A stretch of DNA of 64,000 bases from Micromonospora peucetia. Lineage in GTDB: Bacteria > Actinomycetota > Actinomycetes > Mycobacteriales > Micromonosporaceae. The notes beneath the pieces were generated by a model. The model saw only the letters and a program-made list of their open reading frames with translations. It made no database searches and was not told where the DNA came from. The stretch's first letter is position 1; every line of letters begins with the position of its first letter. This document shows positions 1-8,159 of the stretch, piece by piece. The stretch spans positions 434,001 to 498,000 of the forward strand of contig NZ_FMIC01000002.1 in assembly GCF_900091625.1 (NCBI RefSeq), written 5' to 3'. Position numbers and translations under genes: made by a program.

Positions 1-248
1 ATGTACGTGGCGGCGCTGGGCTGGACCGGCGGGTATCCCGTCGTGCGGGCCAGCCGCGTGCGATACGAGGCCGAGCGCGGTGGGCTCGGCCACTGCGCGG
101 TACGTGCCGCCCCGAACGCGTCGCAGGGGCAGGTGGTGGCGTACATCGACACGCGGACAGCTGGGTCGACGTCACCGTCTTCGCGCCCCGGTCCGGCGGG
201 TACCGCGCCCACGCCACCTACGCCGCCCCTCGCTCCGCCGGGTACCCT
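1..248 (+). pseudogene. Truncated, frameshifted carbohydrate-binding-module fragment
   Basis: The first 150 bases read in frame 1 as a protein containing RVRYEAERG and QGQVVAYID. From base 151 the sense continues in another frame as ADSWVDVTVFAPRSGGY and RAHATYAA. Adding one T between bases 150 and 151 joins them as YIDYADSWVDV. That pattern resembles CBM6/CBM35-type modules at the C-terminus of secreted glycoside hydrolases (family recognition from memory). The similarity stops just before the palindromic element at 249. The 5' part lies outside the window. Broken gene or single-base sequence error; the truncation at the palindrome suggests real decay. Confidence 0.5.
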
Positions 249-321
249 CGCGATCTTGCACTTTCGGCCCTCAGTTCGCGGCTTATGCCGCATCTGCCGG
301 GGCAGAAAGTGCAAGATCGCG
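249..321. repeat. 73-bp palindromic element, copy 1 (MITE/REP-like)
   Basis: Perfect 17-bp terminal inverted repeats lie at 249-265 and 305-321, beginning CGCGATCTTGCACTTT and ending with its complement. The inner 39 bases include the shared block CGGGGCA near the right arm. A second copy of exactly the same 73-bp length, inner sequence diverged, is at 39586-39658. The ends are conserved and the middle varies, as in a small non-autonomous mobile or REP-like element. There is no coding capacity. Confidence 0.8.
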
Positions 322-465
322 GGCAGCCCTGCCGGCATTCGACGGTCGGCGGGCTGGGTGGCGTACCCGCGGTCGACAGCGCCGACAGTCAGATGTCGAC
401 CGCGACCGCCGCCCCGCCCGTGCCGAAGCCGGCCCCGTCGTACGGGCACCCCGGCAGGAACCGGC
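322..465. other. Intergenic stretch, no gene seen
   Basis: Between the palindromic element and the end of the acetyltransferase gene I see no convincing coding sequence. The bases may be decayed remains of the CBM-encoding gene, but no recognisable motif is left. Confidence 0.4.
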
Positions 466-1032
466 TCATCCGACGGTCCGGCTCCCGACCCCGTCGACGG
501 TCAGCACGAAGGTCTCCAGGGACTCGCCCCCGTACCAGTCGGTGCGCCGGCCCACGTGGGTCATGCCGAGCCGGCGGGCCACCGCCATCGACGCGGCGTT
601 GCCCGGGCCCACCACCGCGTAGACCTCCCGGGTGCCGGCGGCCAGTTCCCGCCTCGCCACCGCCCGGGCCGCCTCGGTGGCGTACCCGTGGCCCCAGGAG
701 TCGGGGTGCAGGTGCCAGCCCACCTCGATGTCCTCGGTCGGTACACCCTCGTCCCGCCCGGGCAGCGGCTTGAGCAGCACCGTACCGACCACCACGCCGG
801 TGTCGCGGACCTCGATCGCCCAGGTGCCGTACCGGCCGCCGTGCCCCGCGTGCCGCTCCCGCCACGTCGCGAGCCGTTCGGCGGCCTGCGCCGGATCGGT
901 CATTGGCAGGCCGGGCGCGTTCAACCAGCGGGCGACCTCCGGCCGCGAGTAGATGTCGAAGATCCGGGCCAGGTCGGCCGGGTCGGCGGTCCAGTCCCGC
1001 AGGACCAGGCGTTCCGTGCTGAGAACGGTCAT
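466..1032 (-). CDS. GNAT family N-acetyltransferase (RimJ/RimL-like)
   Basis: 188-residue protein of the acetyl-CoA-dependent N-acetyltransferase fold. It begins MTVLSTERLVLRDW, the usual opening of the RimJ/RimL-type subgroup, and carries the acetyl-CoA-binding segment HPDSWGHGYATEAA at about residues 109-122, followed by the late motif GNAASMAVARRLGM. The ATG at 1032 is chosen because the family begins there, although the frame is open further upstream. The substrate cannot be told: ribosomal protein, antibiotic and small-amine acetylation all occur in this group. Its start faces the YihY-like gene at 1084, leaving a short divergent promoter region. Confidence 0.85.
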   Translation of the reverse strand: MTVLSTERLVLRDWTADPADLARIFDIYSRPEVARWLNAPGLPMTDPAQAAERLATWRERHAGHGGRYGTWAIEVRDTGVVVGTVLLKPLPGRDEGVPTEDIEVGWHLHPDSWGHGYATEAARAVARRELAAGTREVYAVVGPGNAASMAVARRLGMTHVGRRTDWYGGESLETFVLTVDGVGSRTVG

Positions 1033-1083
1033 GGCCGGCGATCCTAATGAGTGACGTGGGGCGGTGCGGGGAAAGAAGCCGCG

Positions 1084-1959
1084 ATGGGCGGCGGATGGCA
1101 ACGGGCGAAGCGGGTCACCAGTGCGGCGTTCCGCCCGCTGCGGGGCCGGGACCTGTCGCTGCACGCCGCCGCCATCACCTTCTACGGGGCGATCGCCGTG
1201 GTGCCGGTGGCCCTGCTGGCGATCTGGCTGACCTCGCTGCTGGCGGGAGCCGAACGGGTGCGCCGGCTCACCTCGTACGCCGTGCGCACGCTGCCGGACG
1301 CGATCGGCGCGCCCCACGCGGTGCAGGCGCTGGTCGAGGCCGGGGTGGGGTTGACCCCGCTGCTGGCGTTGGCGTCGCTGCTGCCGGCGTCGCTCTACGG
1401 CGAAGGGCTGCGCCGCGCCTTCGTCTCGGTCGCCGTGCCGCGCAGCGACGAGTCGCTGGTCGGCTGGCGGGGCCGGTTGCTGCTGCTCCCGCTGCTGGCC
1501 CCGGCCCCGGCCCTGCTGCTGTCGATCCTGCTCGCACTGCCGACGACCACCGGGCTGGTCCGGCAGGGCGGATGGCCCGGTGCGCTGGGGGTGGTGCTGT
1601 CGTTCCTGGCGGTCTGGCTGGTGCTCACCCCGGTGCTGCTCTGGGTGTTCCGGGTGGTCGGGCCGGCCTCGCCGGACTGGCTCTCCACGCTGGGCGTCGG
1701 GTCGTTCACCGCGGCCAACCTCTCCGGCTTCCTGCACGGCTTCGTGCTCTTCGCCTCGCTCCCGATCGACCTGGGCGTGCCGTTCGGGGGTATCGACGAG
1801 ATCGGCGCGGGGGTGGCGGTCCTGCTCTGGCTCTACCTCTTCCACGTGATCGTGCTGGCCGGTTACTCCGCCACCCTCGCCCTGTCCCGCTGGCGCACCA
1901 CCCGCTCCGGGGTCGCCGGCCCGGGCTCGTCGGACTCGCGGATGCCGAAGCGGCGGTAG
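1084..1959 (+). CDS. YihY/BrkB family inner-membrane protein
   Basis: 291 residues with several hydrophobic spans (for example LHAAAITFYGAIAVVPVALL, then three more pairs). This matches the YihY/virulence-factor BrkB family, whose hallmark is an early ALTFYG-like segment; here it is AITFYGAIAVVP. Function is unknown; the family is often mislabelled RNase BN. I choose ATG 1084 because GGAAAG lies just upstream; an in-frame ATG at 1051 is possible. The 3' end overlaps the convergent MMPL gene by 97 bp, so the two mRNAs would be complementary at their ends. Confidence 0.8.
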   Translation: MGGGWQRAKRVTSAAFRPLRGRDLSLHAAAITFYGAIAVVPVALLAIWLTSLLAGAERVRRLTSYAVRTLPDAIGAPHAVQALVEAGVGLTPLLALASLLPASLYGEGLRRAFVSVAVPRSDESLVGWRGRLLLLPLLAPAPALLLSILLALPTTTGLVRQGGWPGALGVVLSFLAVWLVLTPVLLWVFRVVGPASPDWLSTLGVGSFTAANLSGFLHGFVLFASLPIDLGVPFGGIDEIGAGVAVLLWLYLFHVIVLAGYSATLALSRWRTTRSGVAGPGSSDSRMPKRR

Positions 1960-4061
1960 ACGCGGCCGAGCGGGCCGGGGGCCCACCAGTTCCAGTGGCC
2001 CAGCAGGCGCATCGTTGCCGGTACCAGCAGCGCCCGGACCAGCGTCGCGTCCACCACGATCGCCACGATCATGCCGATCCCGATGAGCTTGATGTACGCC
2101 ATCTCGCCGGTGGCGAAGCCAGCCACCACGATGATCAGCAGCAGCGCGGCAGCGGTGATGATCCGCCCGGTGTGCTGGAGCGCGGTGGCCACCGACGCGG
2201 TGTTGTCGCCCGTGCGGTCCCACTCCTCACGCACCCGGGAGAGCAGGAACACCTCATAGTCGGTCGCCAGCCCGAAGAGCACGGCGAGCATGAGGATCGG
2301 GTTGCTCGGTTCGATGAACCCGGTCGGGGTGAAGCCGAGCAGGTCGGCGAAGTGCCCGTCCTGGAAGATCCAGACCACCACGCCGAACGACGCGCCGATC
2401 GACACCAGGTTCATCAGCACCGCCTTGACCGGCAGCACCACCGAGCCGAAGGCGAGGAACAGCAGGACCAGGATCGCGGCGGCCATCAGCAGGGCCATCC
2501 AGGGCAACCGGTCGGCGAGGCCGTCGATCAGGTCGAGGTCCACGCCGGGCCGGCCGCCGACGAGCACCTCGGCGTCGCCCGGCGCGGGCAGGGCGCGCAG
2601 CGCCCGGACCAGGTCGTACGCGGCGTCCCCGCTCGGCTCGCCCGGGTAGGTCACCGTCAACAGCGTCGACGCGTCCCGGTTGGCCGCCACCTGCACCCCG
2701 GTCACGCCGGGCACGGCGGCGACCCGGTCGGCGAAGGGCTGCACCTGCTCCGGGGACGCCCCGGACACCAGCACGTCGATCGGCGAGATCGTGCCGCCGG
2801 AGAACTCCGCGGCGACCCGCTCGGAGACCACCCGGGGCTCGGCGCTCGCCGGCAGCACCCGGTCGTCGAACCCGCCGAACTCCATCCGCAGGGTCGGCGC
2901 GGCCAGCAGCAGGAGCAGCGCGGTCACCCCGACCAGGTAGCGCACCGGGCGGCGCATCACGCTGTGCGCGATCCGGGCCCAGACGCCGCCCGTCCCACCC
3001 GCCGCCGGCCGCCCCCCGCGCGCCCCACGCCGCCACGGCAGCGGTACGCGCAACGCGTCGATCCGGTGGCCGAGCACCGCGAGCAGGGCCGGCAGCACGG
3101 TCAACGCCGCCAGCATGGCGACCAGCACGGCGGCCATCCCGCCGAGCCCCATCGAACGCAGGAACGCCTGCGGGAAGATCAGCAGGCTGGCCATGGCGGT
3201 CGCGATGGTGAGTCCGGAGACCAGCACCGTCCGCCCGGCCGTGGCCATGGTCCGCCGGATCGCCGTGGGGGTGTCGCGGCCGGCGGCCAACTCCTCGCGG
3301 AACCGGCTGACCACGAAGAGGGCGTAGTCGATCGCCATGCCCAGGCCGATCAGGGTGATGACGTTGATGGCGAAGACCGACACGTCGGTGACCATGTTGA
3401 CCAGCCGGACGGCGACGAACGCGCCGAGGACGGCCAGCCCGCCGATCAGCAGTGGCGTGGACGCGGCCACCAGCCCGCCGAAGATCAGCACGAGCAGCAC
3501 CAGCAGCACCGGCATGGAAAGGAGTTCCGCGCGGGTGATGTCCTTGGTGGTCTGGACGTTCGACTCGTACAGGGCCGCCGTCGCGCCGCCGACCTCGGTC
3601 CGTACGCCGGGCGTCGCGAGGGCCGGCCGCAGTTCCTCGTACGCGGCGGCCTTGTCGTCCTTGTCGGCGGCCCGGAGCTGGACCAGCGCGTAGGTGGCCC
3701 GGCGGTCGGTGGACAGCAGTGCGGGGGCCTGGGTGTCGTACCAGGTGGTGACGCTGGTGATCTCGGGGCGCGCGCGCAGCCCGGCGACGGTGGCCGCGAC
3801 CGGGTCACGGAAGGCCGGCTCGTCGACGGTCGGCCCGTCGCTGGACCAGAGCACGACCAGGTCGGCGCCCTGCGGCCCCAACTCCTGGACGATCCGGTCG
3901 GCGGCCCGGCTGGACTCGCTCGCCGGGTCGTCGAAGCCGCCGCCGGTGAGCTGGCCGAAGACCCCGACCCCCCAGGTGGAGCCGACCGCGACCAGCACCA
4001 GGGCGGCAGCCAGCACCACCCAGCGCAGTCGCACGACCATGTGTCCCCACCAGGCGAACAT
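1863..4061 (-). CDS. MMPL/RND family transporter
   Basis: 732-residue transporter of the MmpL class, which exports lipids or other hydrophobic compounds using proton force. It shows the two-fold repeat typical of the family: one N-terminal helix, a large external domain, a helix cluster with GLGMAIDYALFVVSRFREE (about residues 230-250), a second external domain and a second cluster with LFGLATDYEVFLLSRVREEW. The Asp-Tyr pairs in both clusters are the expected proton-relay residues. ATG 4061 is preceded by GGAGGGGGAGG. The gene is divergent from a TetR regulator at 4165, its likely repressor, with an inverted repeat between. The substrate is unknown. Confidence 0.9.
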   Translation of the reverse strand: MFAWWGHMVVRLRWVVLAAALVLVAVGSTWGVGVFGQLTGGGFDDPASESSRAADRIVQELGPQGADLVVLWSSDGPTVDEPAFRDPVAATVAGLRARPEITSVTTWYDTQAPALLSTDRRATYALVQLRAADKDDKAAAYEELRPALATPGVRTEVGGATAALYESNVQTTKDITRAELLSMPVLLVLLVLIFGGLVAASTPLLIGGLAVLGAFVAVRLVNMVTDVSVFAINVITLIGLGMAIDYALFVVSRFREELAAGRDTPTAIRRTMATAGRTVLVSGLTIATAMASLLIFPQAFLRSMGLGGMAAVLVAMLAALTVLPALLAVLGHRIDALRVPLPWRRGARGGRPAAGGTGGVWARIAHSVMRRPVRYLVGVTALLLLLAAPTLRMEFGGFDDRVLPASAEPRVVSERVAAEFSGGTISPIDVLVSGASPEQVQPFADRVAAVPGVTGVQVAANRDASTLLTVTYPGEPSGDAAYDLVRALRALPAPGDAEVLVGGRPGVDLDLIDGLADRLPWMALLMAAAILVLLFLAFGSVVLPVKAVLMNLVSIGASFGVVVWIFQDGHFADLLGFTPTGFIEPSNPILMLAVLFGLATDYEVFLLSRVREEWDRTGDNTASVATALQHTGRIITAAALLLIIVVAGFATGEMAYIKLIGIGMIVAIVVDATLVRALLVPATMRLLGHWNWWAPGPLGRVYRRFGIRESDEPGPATPERVVRQRDRARVAE

Positions 4062-4100
4062 TCGCCTCCCCCTCCGTCGACGGTTAGGCTGTGACCATCG

Positions 4101-4137
4101 CTCATTTGAGTGAACGCCGTTAACTATCGCAACGGCG
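4101..4137. promoter_or_regulatory. Candidate TetR operator between mmpL and tetR genes
   Basis: The 103-bp divergent gap holds CGCCGTT at 4115-4121 and its perfect complement AACGGCG at 4131-4137, separated by nine bases, with a weaker CTCA/TGAG dyad at 4101-4110. A dyad between a TetR gene and a divergent efflux-type gene is the usual operator position. Binding is inferred. Confidence 0.45.
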
Positions 4138-4164
4138 GTCGATTCGGTCAAGGGAGTCAGCCGG

Positions 4165-4893
4165 ATGGGCGCACCGAGCCGACGGGAGCGCCTACGCTCC
4201 GCGACAGTCGCCGAGATCAAGGACGGGGCACGGCGGCTGTTGGTGACGGGCGGGGTCGACGCCATCTCGCTGCGCGCCATCGCCCGGGACATGGGCATGA
4301 CCGCGCCCGCCATCTACCGTTACTTCCCCAGCCTGGAGGCGCTGGTCGCGGCGCTCGCCGGCGACCTCTACGACGAGCTGCGGCTGCGGCTGGAAGCGGC
4401 CCGGGACGGTGCCGGTGCCGAGCCGGTCGAGCAACTGCTGACCATGTCCCGGACGTTCCGCGCCTGGTCGGTGGCGCACCCCGCCGAGTTCGGGCTGATC
4501 CTCGGCGCCCCCGTCCCCGGCCGGAACGCCTTCGTCGAGGGCTGCGTCACCCCGGAGCATCCCGGCGCCCGCTTCGGCGCGGTCTTCATCCAGCCGATCC
4601 TCGACCTCTGGCACCGGTCACCCTTCCGCACCCCGCCCGCGGAGCTGCTCCGGCAACGTCTGGGCGGGCGGCGGCTGGAGCCGCTGCGGCTCAGCCACGG
4701 CGACGTGCCGATCGAGGTCGCGTACGCCTTCCTCTCCGGCTGGACCCGCCTCTACGGCCTGGTCGCCATGGAGGTCTTCCACCAGTTCGACTGGGCGGTC
4801 ACCGAGGCCGAGGCGCTGTTCGAGCTGGAGATGGAGATGTTCACCGCCCAACTGCTGGCCGACCCGCCCACGGGCGACAGCCCGCCGACCTGA
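4165..4893 (+). CDS. TetR/AcrR family transcriptional regulator
   Basis: 242-residue repressor-type regulator. The N-terminal helix-turn-helix is clear at about residues 34-60 (ISLRAIARDMGMTAPAIYRYF). The C-terminal ligand-binding domain has segments FRAWSVAHPAEFGLILGAPV and YGLVAMEVFHQFDW, seen in the TetR subgroup with a WHG-type C-terminal domain. ATG 4165 has AAGGGAG at good spacing. It is divergent from the MMPL transporter, so control of that gene and of itself is the simplest reading. The ligand is unknown. Confidence 0.88.
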   Translation: MGAPSRRERLRSATVAEIKDGARRLLVTGGVDAISLRAIARDMGMTAPAIYRYFPSLEALVAALAGDLYDELRLRLEAARDGAGAEPVEQLLTMSRTFRAWSVAHPAEFGLILGAPVPGRNAFVEGCVTPEHPGARFGAVFIQPILDLWHRSPFRTPPAELLRQRLGGRRLEPLRLSHGDVPIEVAYAFLSGWTRLYGLVAMEVFHQFDWAVTEAEALFELEMEMFTAQLLADPPTGDSPPT

Positions 4894-4919
4894 GGGAGGG
4901 AGTCCGTCGACGGGACGGG

Positions 4920-5576
4920 CTACCGCCCCCGCGCCCGGGTCCGCTCCCGGTGCCCGGCGCGGTCAGGGCGACCGATGTGGCCGCCCTCGCGTCGGGACTC
5001 ACCGAGCCAGAGGTGCGGCGCGTAGTGGTGGACCGCCGCCACCGCCAGGGGCACGTCGGCAGCCTCGATACGGAGACGGTGGCGCAGCCAGGGGAGCCCG
5101 GGGCGGAACGGTTCCTCCTCGCGCACCAGCGTCCACAGCACCGGGTCGTCGCGGTCGATGGGGCCCGTCGGATACAGCTCCAGGGAATGGAAAGTGGTCT
5201 TGTGCCCGCGGCTGCGGAACAGGCCGACTCCGGCGAGGGTGTGCCACGGGATGACGTTGCGTCCGTCTCCCTTGTCGAACCACAGGCCAGTGTGGTCGAC
5301 GAGGATCCTCGTCCGCCGTTGCCGCCAGAACACCACGAGGAGCAAGCCGCCCGGCACACCGAGGGCCGCCAGGACGACCGCCGCGACGAGCCCCTCCCCG
5401 CGTGATCGTGGCTGGTGACTCCCGTCGACGACCGCCACAGCCGCGACGACACCGCCGACCCCGATCAGGACGAGGATCAGGGCGAAGGGCAGCCCGGTCC
5501 GGGCGCGGCGCCACCCGGTCGGTATCACCGTGGCGTTCGGGGCGGGGGTGGGCGCGATGAAGGGTGCTGCTGCCAT
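4920..5576 (-). CDS. Membrane protein with PH-like domain, hypothetical
   Basis: 218 residues. Two close hydrophobic helices (LPFALILVLIGVGGVVAAVA and LVAAVVLAALGVPGGLLLVV) are followed by a soluble part with ILVDHTGLWFDKGDGRNVIPW, typical of bacterial PH-like domain membrane proteins. I take ATG 5576 (MAAAPFIAP) rather than a longer upstream frame because the extension has no family-like sequence. No partner is evident and the function is unknown. Confidence 0.65.
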   Translation of the reverse strand: MAAAPFIAPTPAPNATVIPTGWRRARTGLPFALILVLIGVGGVVAAVAVVDGSHQPRSRGEGLVAAVVLAALGVPGGLLLVVFWRQRRTRILVDHTGLWFDKGDGRNVIPWHTLAGVGLFRSRGHKTTFHSLELYPTGPIDRDDPVLWTLVREEEPFRPGLPWLRHRLRIEAADVPLAVAAVHHYAPHLWLGESRREGGHIGRPDRAGHRERTRARGR

Positions 5577-5675
5577 GGCAGGCAAGCCTAGTAAGTGCCT
5601 ACGTGCGCTCTCACCTGCCCCTTCGCCATGATCCGCTGGCACCGTCCCCACCGCTTGTGGCGCCGGGAGGCGGTA

Positions 5676-5726
5676 GGTGCCAGGCGGGTCGGCGCGAGGC
5701 AGGTCGTCGGCGCAAGACAGGTCGTC
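5676..5726. repeat. Short imperfect tandem repeat, 18-bp unit
   Basis: 5691-5708 and 5709-5726 are two 18-bp units, GGCGCGAGGCAGGTCGTC and the same with two changes, preceded by a related segment at 5676-5690. It lies in the gap upstream of the FAD oxidoreductase gene. It may be simple slippage. Confidence 0.6.
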
Positions 5727-5809
5727 GATGTAAGGCTGGTGGGCGGTGCCGACGGCGACGCTGGCAAATCATCGGCGGCGGAGGGCTGACTGACGGCGCC
5801 TGTGGGCAC

Positions 5810-5824
5810 TAGGCTCCCCCGGCA
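5810..5824 (+). promoter_or_regulatory. -10 box for leaderless oxidoreductase mRNA
   Basis: TAGGCT at 5810-5815 lies eight bases before ATG 5824, and no purine-rich ribosome-binding site precedes the start. This geometry is typical of leaderless transcripts in actinobacteria. Confidence 0.45.
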
Positions 5825-7419
5825 TGGGTGACGAGCTGCCACCCCGGGCCGACGTGGTGATCGTCGGGTCCGGGCACAACGGTCTGGTGTCCGCGATCCT
5901 GCTCGCCCGCGCCGGGCTCGACGTGCTGGTGCTGGAGGCGGCGGACGTGATCGGCGGAGCCACCCGCACCGAGGCACCTTTCCGCAAGGTGCCCGGGCTG
6001 CGCCACTCCACCGGGTCGTACCTGCTCGGGCTCATGCCGCCGGAGCTGCTCGCCACGCTCGACGTGCGCATCCCCGTGCTGCGCCGCGACCCGCACTACT
6101 TCCTGCCCACCCCGGGCGGCCCCGGCTCGCCCTACCTGCTCTTCGGCAGCGACACGGCGGCCACCCGGGCCCAGTTCGCGGAGTTCTTCTCCCCCGCCGA
6201 CATGGCCGCCGACGATGCCCTCCAGGCCGAGCTGGCCGCGCTGCGCGACGACCTCGCCCCCGCCTGGCTGGCCGAGCCGCTGGCGGTCGAGGAGACCGCC
6301 GAGCGGTACGTCCGGCCGACGCTGCGGCAGGTCTTCGTCGACCTCGTCCGCGGCTCCGTCGCCGACCACCTGGCCCGCTTCGACTTCCGCTCCGAACTGC
6401 TGGTCAGCATGTACGCGGTCACCGACGGGCTGTCCGGGCTGAACGCCGGCCCCGACGACCCCGGCACCGGACACAACTTCCTCGTGCACAACATGTGCCG
6501 GCTGCCCGGTTCCGACGGCACCTGGATGATCGCCGAGGGCGGGATGGGCACCGTGTCGGGTACGTTCGCCGACGCGGCCCGGGCCGCCGGCGCGACGATC
6601 CTGACCGGCACGCCGGTCAGCGCGATCACCCTGGACGGCGGCGCGGCCAGTGGAGTGGTGCTCGCCGACGGGCGGGAGGTCGCCGCGCGGGTGGTGCTCG
6701 GCGCCTGCGACCCGTACCGGCTGATGGACCTGCTGCCCGACGGCGCGCTCCCGGCACCACTGGCCGACCGGATGGCGGCGGTCCGCCGCCCCGGCACCAC
6801 ACTCAAGCTCAACCTGGCGCTTACCGGCCTGCCCCGCTTCTCCTGCCTCCCCGAGGGCACGCCGAACCCGTTCGGCTCGACGATCCACCTGCTGCCCGGC
6901 TCGGACTCGCTGATCGGCGGGGGCGGCGAGGCTCCGATGGCGGCGCTGCGCGCCATGTGGGCCGACGTCCAGGCAGGGCTGCTGCCCGACGAGCCGACCA
7001 TCGAGTGGTACCTGCACACCACCGTCGACCCGTCACTGTCGGACGGCCGGGGGCACCACTCGTCGGCGCTCTTCGTCCAGTCGGTGCCGTACGAGCTGGC
7101 CGGCACCACCTGGGACGAGGCGCTGCCCGGCTACGTCGACCGGCTGATCGGCATCTGCGAGCGGTACGCCCCCGGAACCGCCGACCTGATCGCCGACGCG
7201 GTGCCGCTGCCGCCGCCCGGCATCGAGGCACACTTCGGCATCACCGGCGGGCACATCCACCACGTCGACAACACCGTCTCGTTCACCGACCGGATGCCGT
7301 ACGCCACCGGGGTCGACGGCGTCTATGCCGGCAGCGCCGGCTGCCACCCGGCCGGCAGCGTCATCGGCGCCGCCGGCCACAACGCCGCCCACCGCATCCT
7401 CACCGACCTCGGCCGCTGA
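5824..7419 (+). CDS. FAD-dependent phytoene-desaturase-like oxidoreductase
   Basis: 531 residues, a flavoprotein of the NAD(P)/FAD amine-oxidase/phytoene-desaturase superfamily, closest by pattern to the PYROXD2-like group. The dinucleotide-binding motif VVIVGSGHNGLVSA starts at residue 11 and is followed by LVLEAADVIGGATRTE, where the Glu binds the ribose. The C-terminus has the FAD-sealing motif VDGVYAGSAGCHPAGSVIGA. The reaction is unknown; there are no carotenoid genes nearby. The stop overlaps the convergent TMEM175-type gene by 20 bp. Confidence 0.82.
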   Translation: MGDELPPRADVVIVGSGHNGLVSAILLARAGLDVLVLEAADVIGGATRTEAPFRKVPGLRHSTGSYLLGLMPPELLATLDVRIPVLRRDPHYFLPTPGGPGSPYLLFGSDTAATRAQFAEFFSPADMAADDALQAELAALRDDLAPAWLAEPLAVEETAERYVRPTLRQVFVDLVRGSVADHLARFDFRSELLVSMYAVTDGLSGLNAGPDDPGTGHNFLVHNMCRLPGSDGTWMIAEGGMGTVSGTFADAARAAGATILTGTPVSAITLDGGAASGVVLADGREVAARVVLGACDPYRLMDLLPDGALPAPLADRMAAVRRPGTTLKLNLALTGLPRFSCLPEGTPNPFGSTIHLLPGSDSLIGGGGEAPMAALRAMWADVQAGLLPDEPTIEWYLHTTVDPSLSDGRGHHSSALFVQSVPYELAGTTWDEALPGYVDRLIGICERYAPGTADLIADAVPLPPPGIEAHFGITGGHIHHVDNTVSFTDRMPYATGVDGVYAGSAGCHPAGSVIGAAGHNAAHRILTDLGR

Positions 7420-8098
7420 CCTCGGCGCCGGCCTCGGCGGGGGGCAGGTCGCCGGGACGGTGAACGAGGGAGAGACCGAGGAGCAGCAGGTAGAGCAGAA
7501 GGCTGAGGATCGCGTTGACGAAGACGAAGGCGAAGGCGATCAGGTAGAGCAGTGGGCGCAGCAGCAGGCGACGCGCCACCGCATGGGCCAGCCGGGGATC
7601 CAGATCGGGGTGGAGCAGCCTTCGCCGCCGCGCCCACCACCAGCTCAGGTTGAAGCAGATCGACTCGCCGAGCACGGTGCCGAAGTAGAGGGCGGCGGTC
7701 AACCGCTGCTCGGTCGGCTCGCCGCGCAGGTTGTCCGACAGCAGGTCGGCGGTGAACGGGATCGCGGCCACGAAGAGCAGCACGAGCAGGTTGAACACCA
7801 GCAGCAACTGGTCTACCCGGACCACGTACCGCCACATGTTGTGGTGGCCGAGCCAGATCTGGCCGGTGATGCCGAAGGTGATCACATACGCCAGGTAGGA
7901 CGGCCAGGCGTGGGCGAGGGCGTCGGGAAGCTCCCTCCCACCGGCCCTCGCCGGGCCGTTCTGGAGCAGTTCGACGGCCATCACCGTCAGCACGACCGCG
8001 AAGACGCCGTCGCTGAACGTCTCCACCCGGGAGGCGTCCCGGGCCATCTCCCGGTCACGGCGGTACCGGTACCCGCTCTTGCCCACTCCCTCGGCCAC
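7400..8098 (-). CDS. TMEM175 family (DUF1211) potassium-channel-like protein
   Basis: 232 residues with about six hydrophobic segments. The first helix carries the family signature R-x3-FSD, here RVETFSDGVFAVVLTV at residues 24-39. Bacterial TMEM175 proteins contain one six-helix repeat and form tetrameric potassium-permeable channels; the FSD helix lines the pore. That role is family knowledge only. The C-terminal tail after the last helix is short and polar. It sits downstream of the MBL/Rieske gene on the same strand with a 61-bp gap. Confidence 0.85.
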   Translation of the reverse strand: MAEGVGKSGYRYRRDREMARDASRVETFSDGVFAVVLTVMAVELLQNGPARAGGRELPDALAHAWPSYLAYVITFGITGQIWLGHHNMWRYVVRVDQLLLVFNLLVLLFVAAIPFTADLLSDNLRGEPTEQRLTAALYFGTVLGESICFNLSWWWARRRRLLHPDLDPRLAHAVARRLLLRPLLYLIAFAFVFVNAILSLLLYLLLLGLSLVHRPGDLPPAEAGAEVSGRGR

Positions 8099-8159
8099 GC
8101 CACCCCCTCTTCGACCTGATGGTCACCCGGCGGGGGCGGCGGGCGCGGGGAAATCGCCG

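Noticed and set aside
1047..4094. Long plus-strand open frame across the YihY and MMPL genes
   Set aside because: Antisense shadow: low-complexity Arg/Gln/His/Asp translation without motifs, while the minus-strand MMPL protein has clear family motifs.
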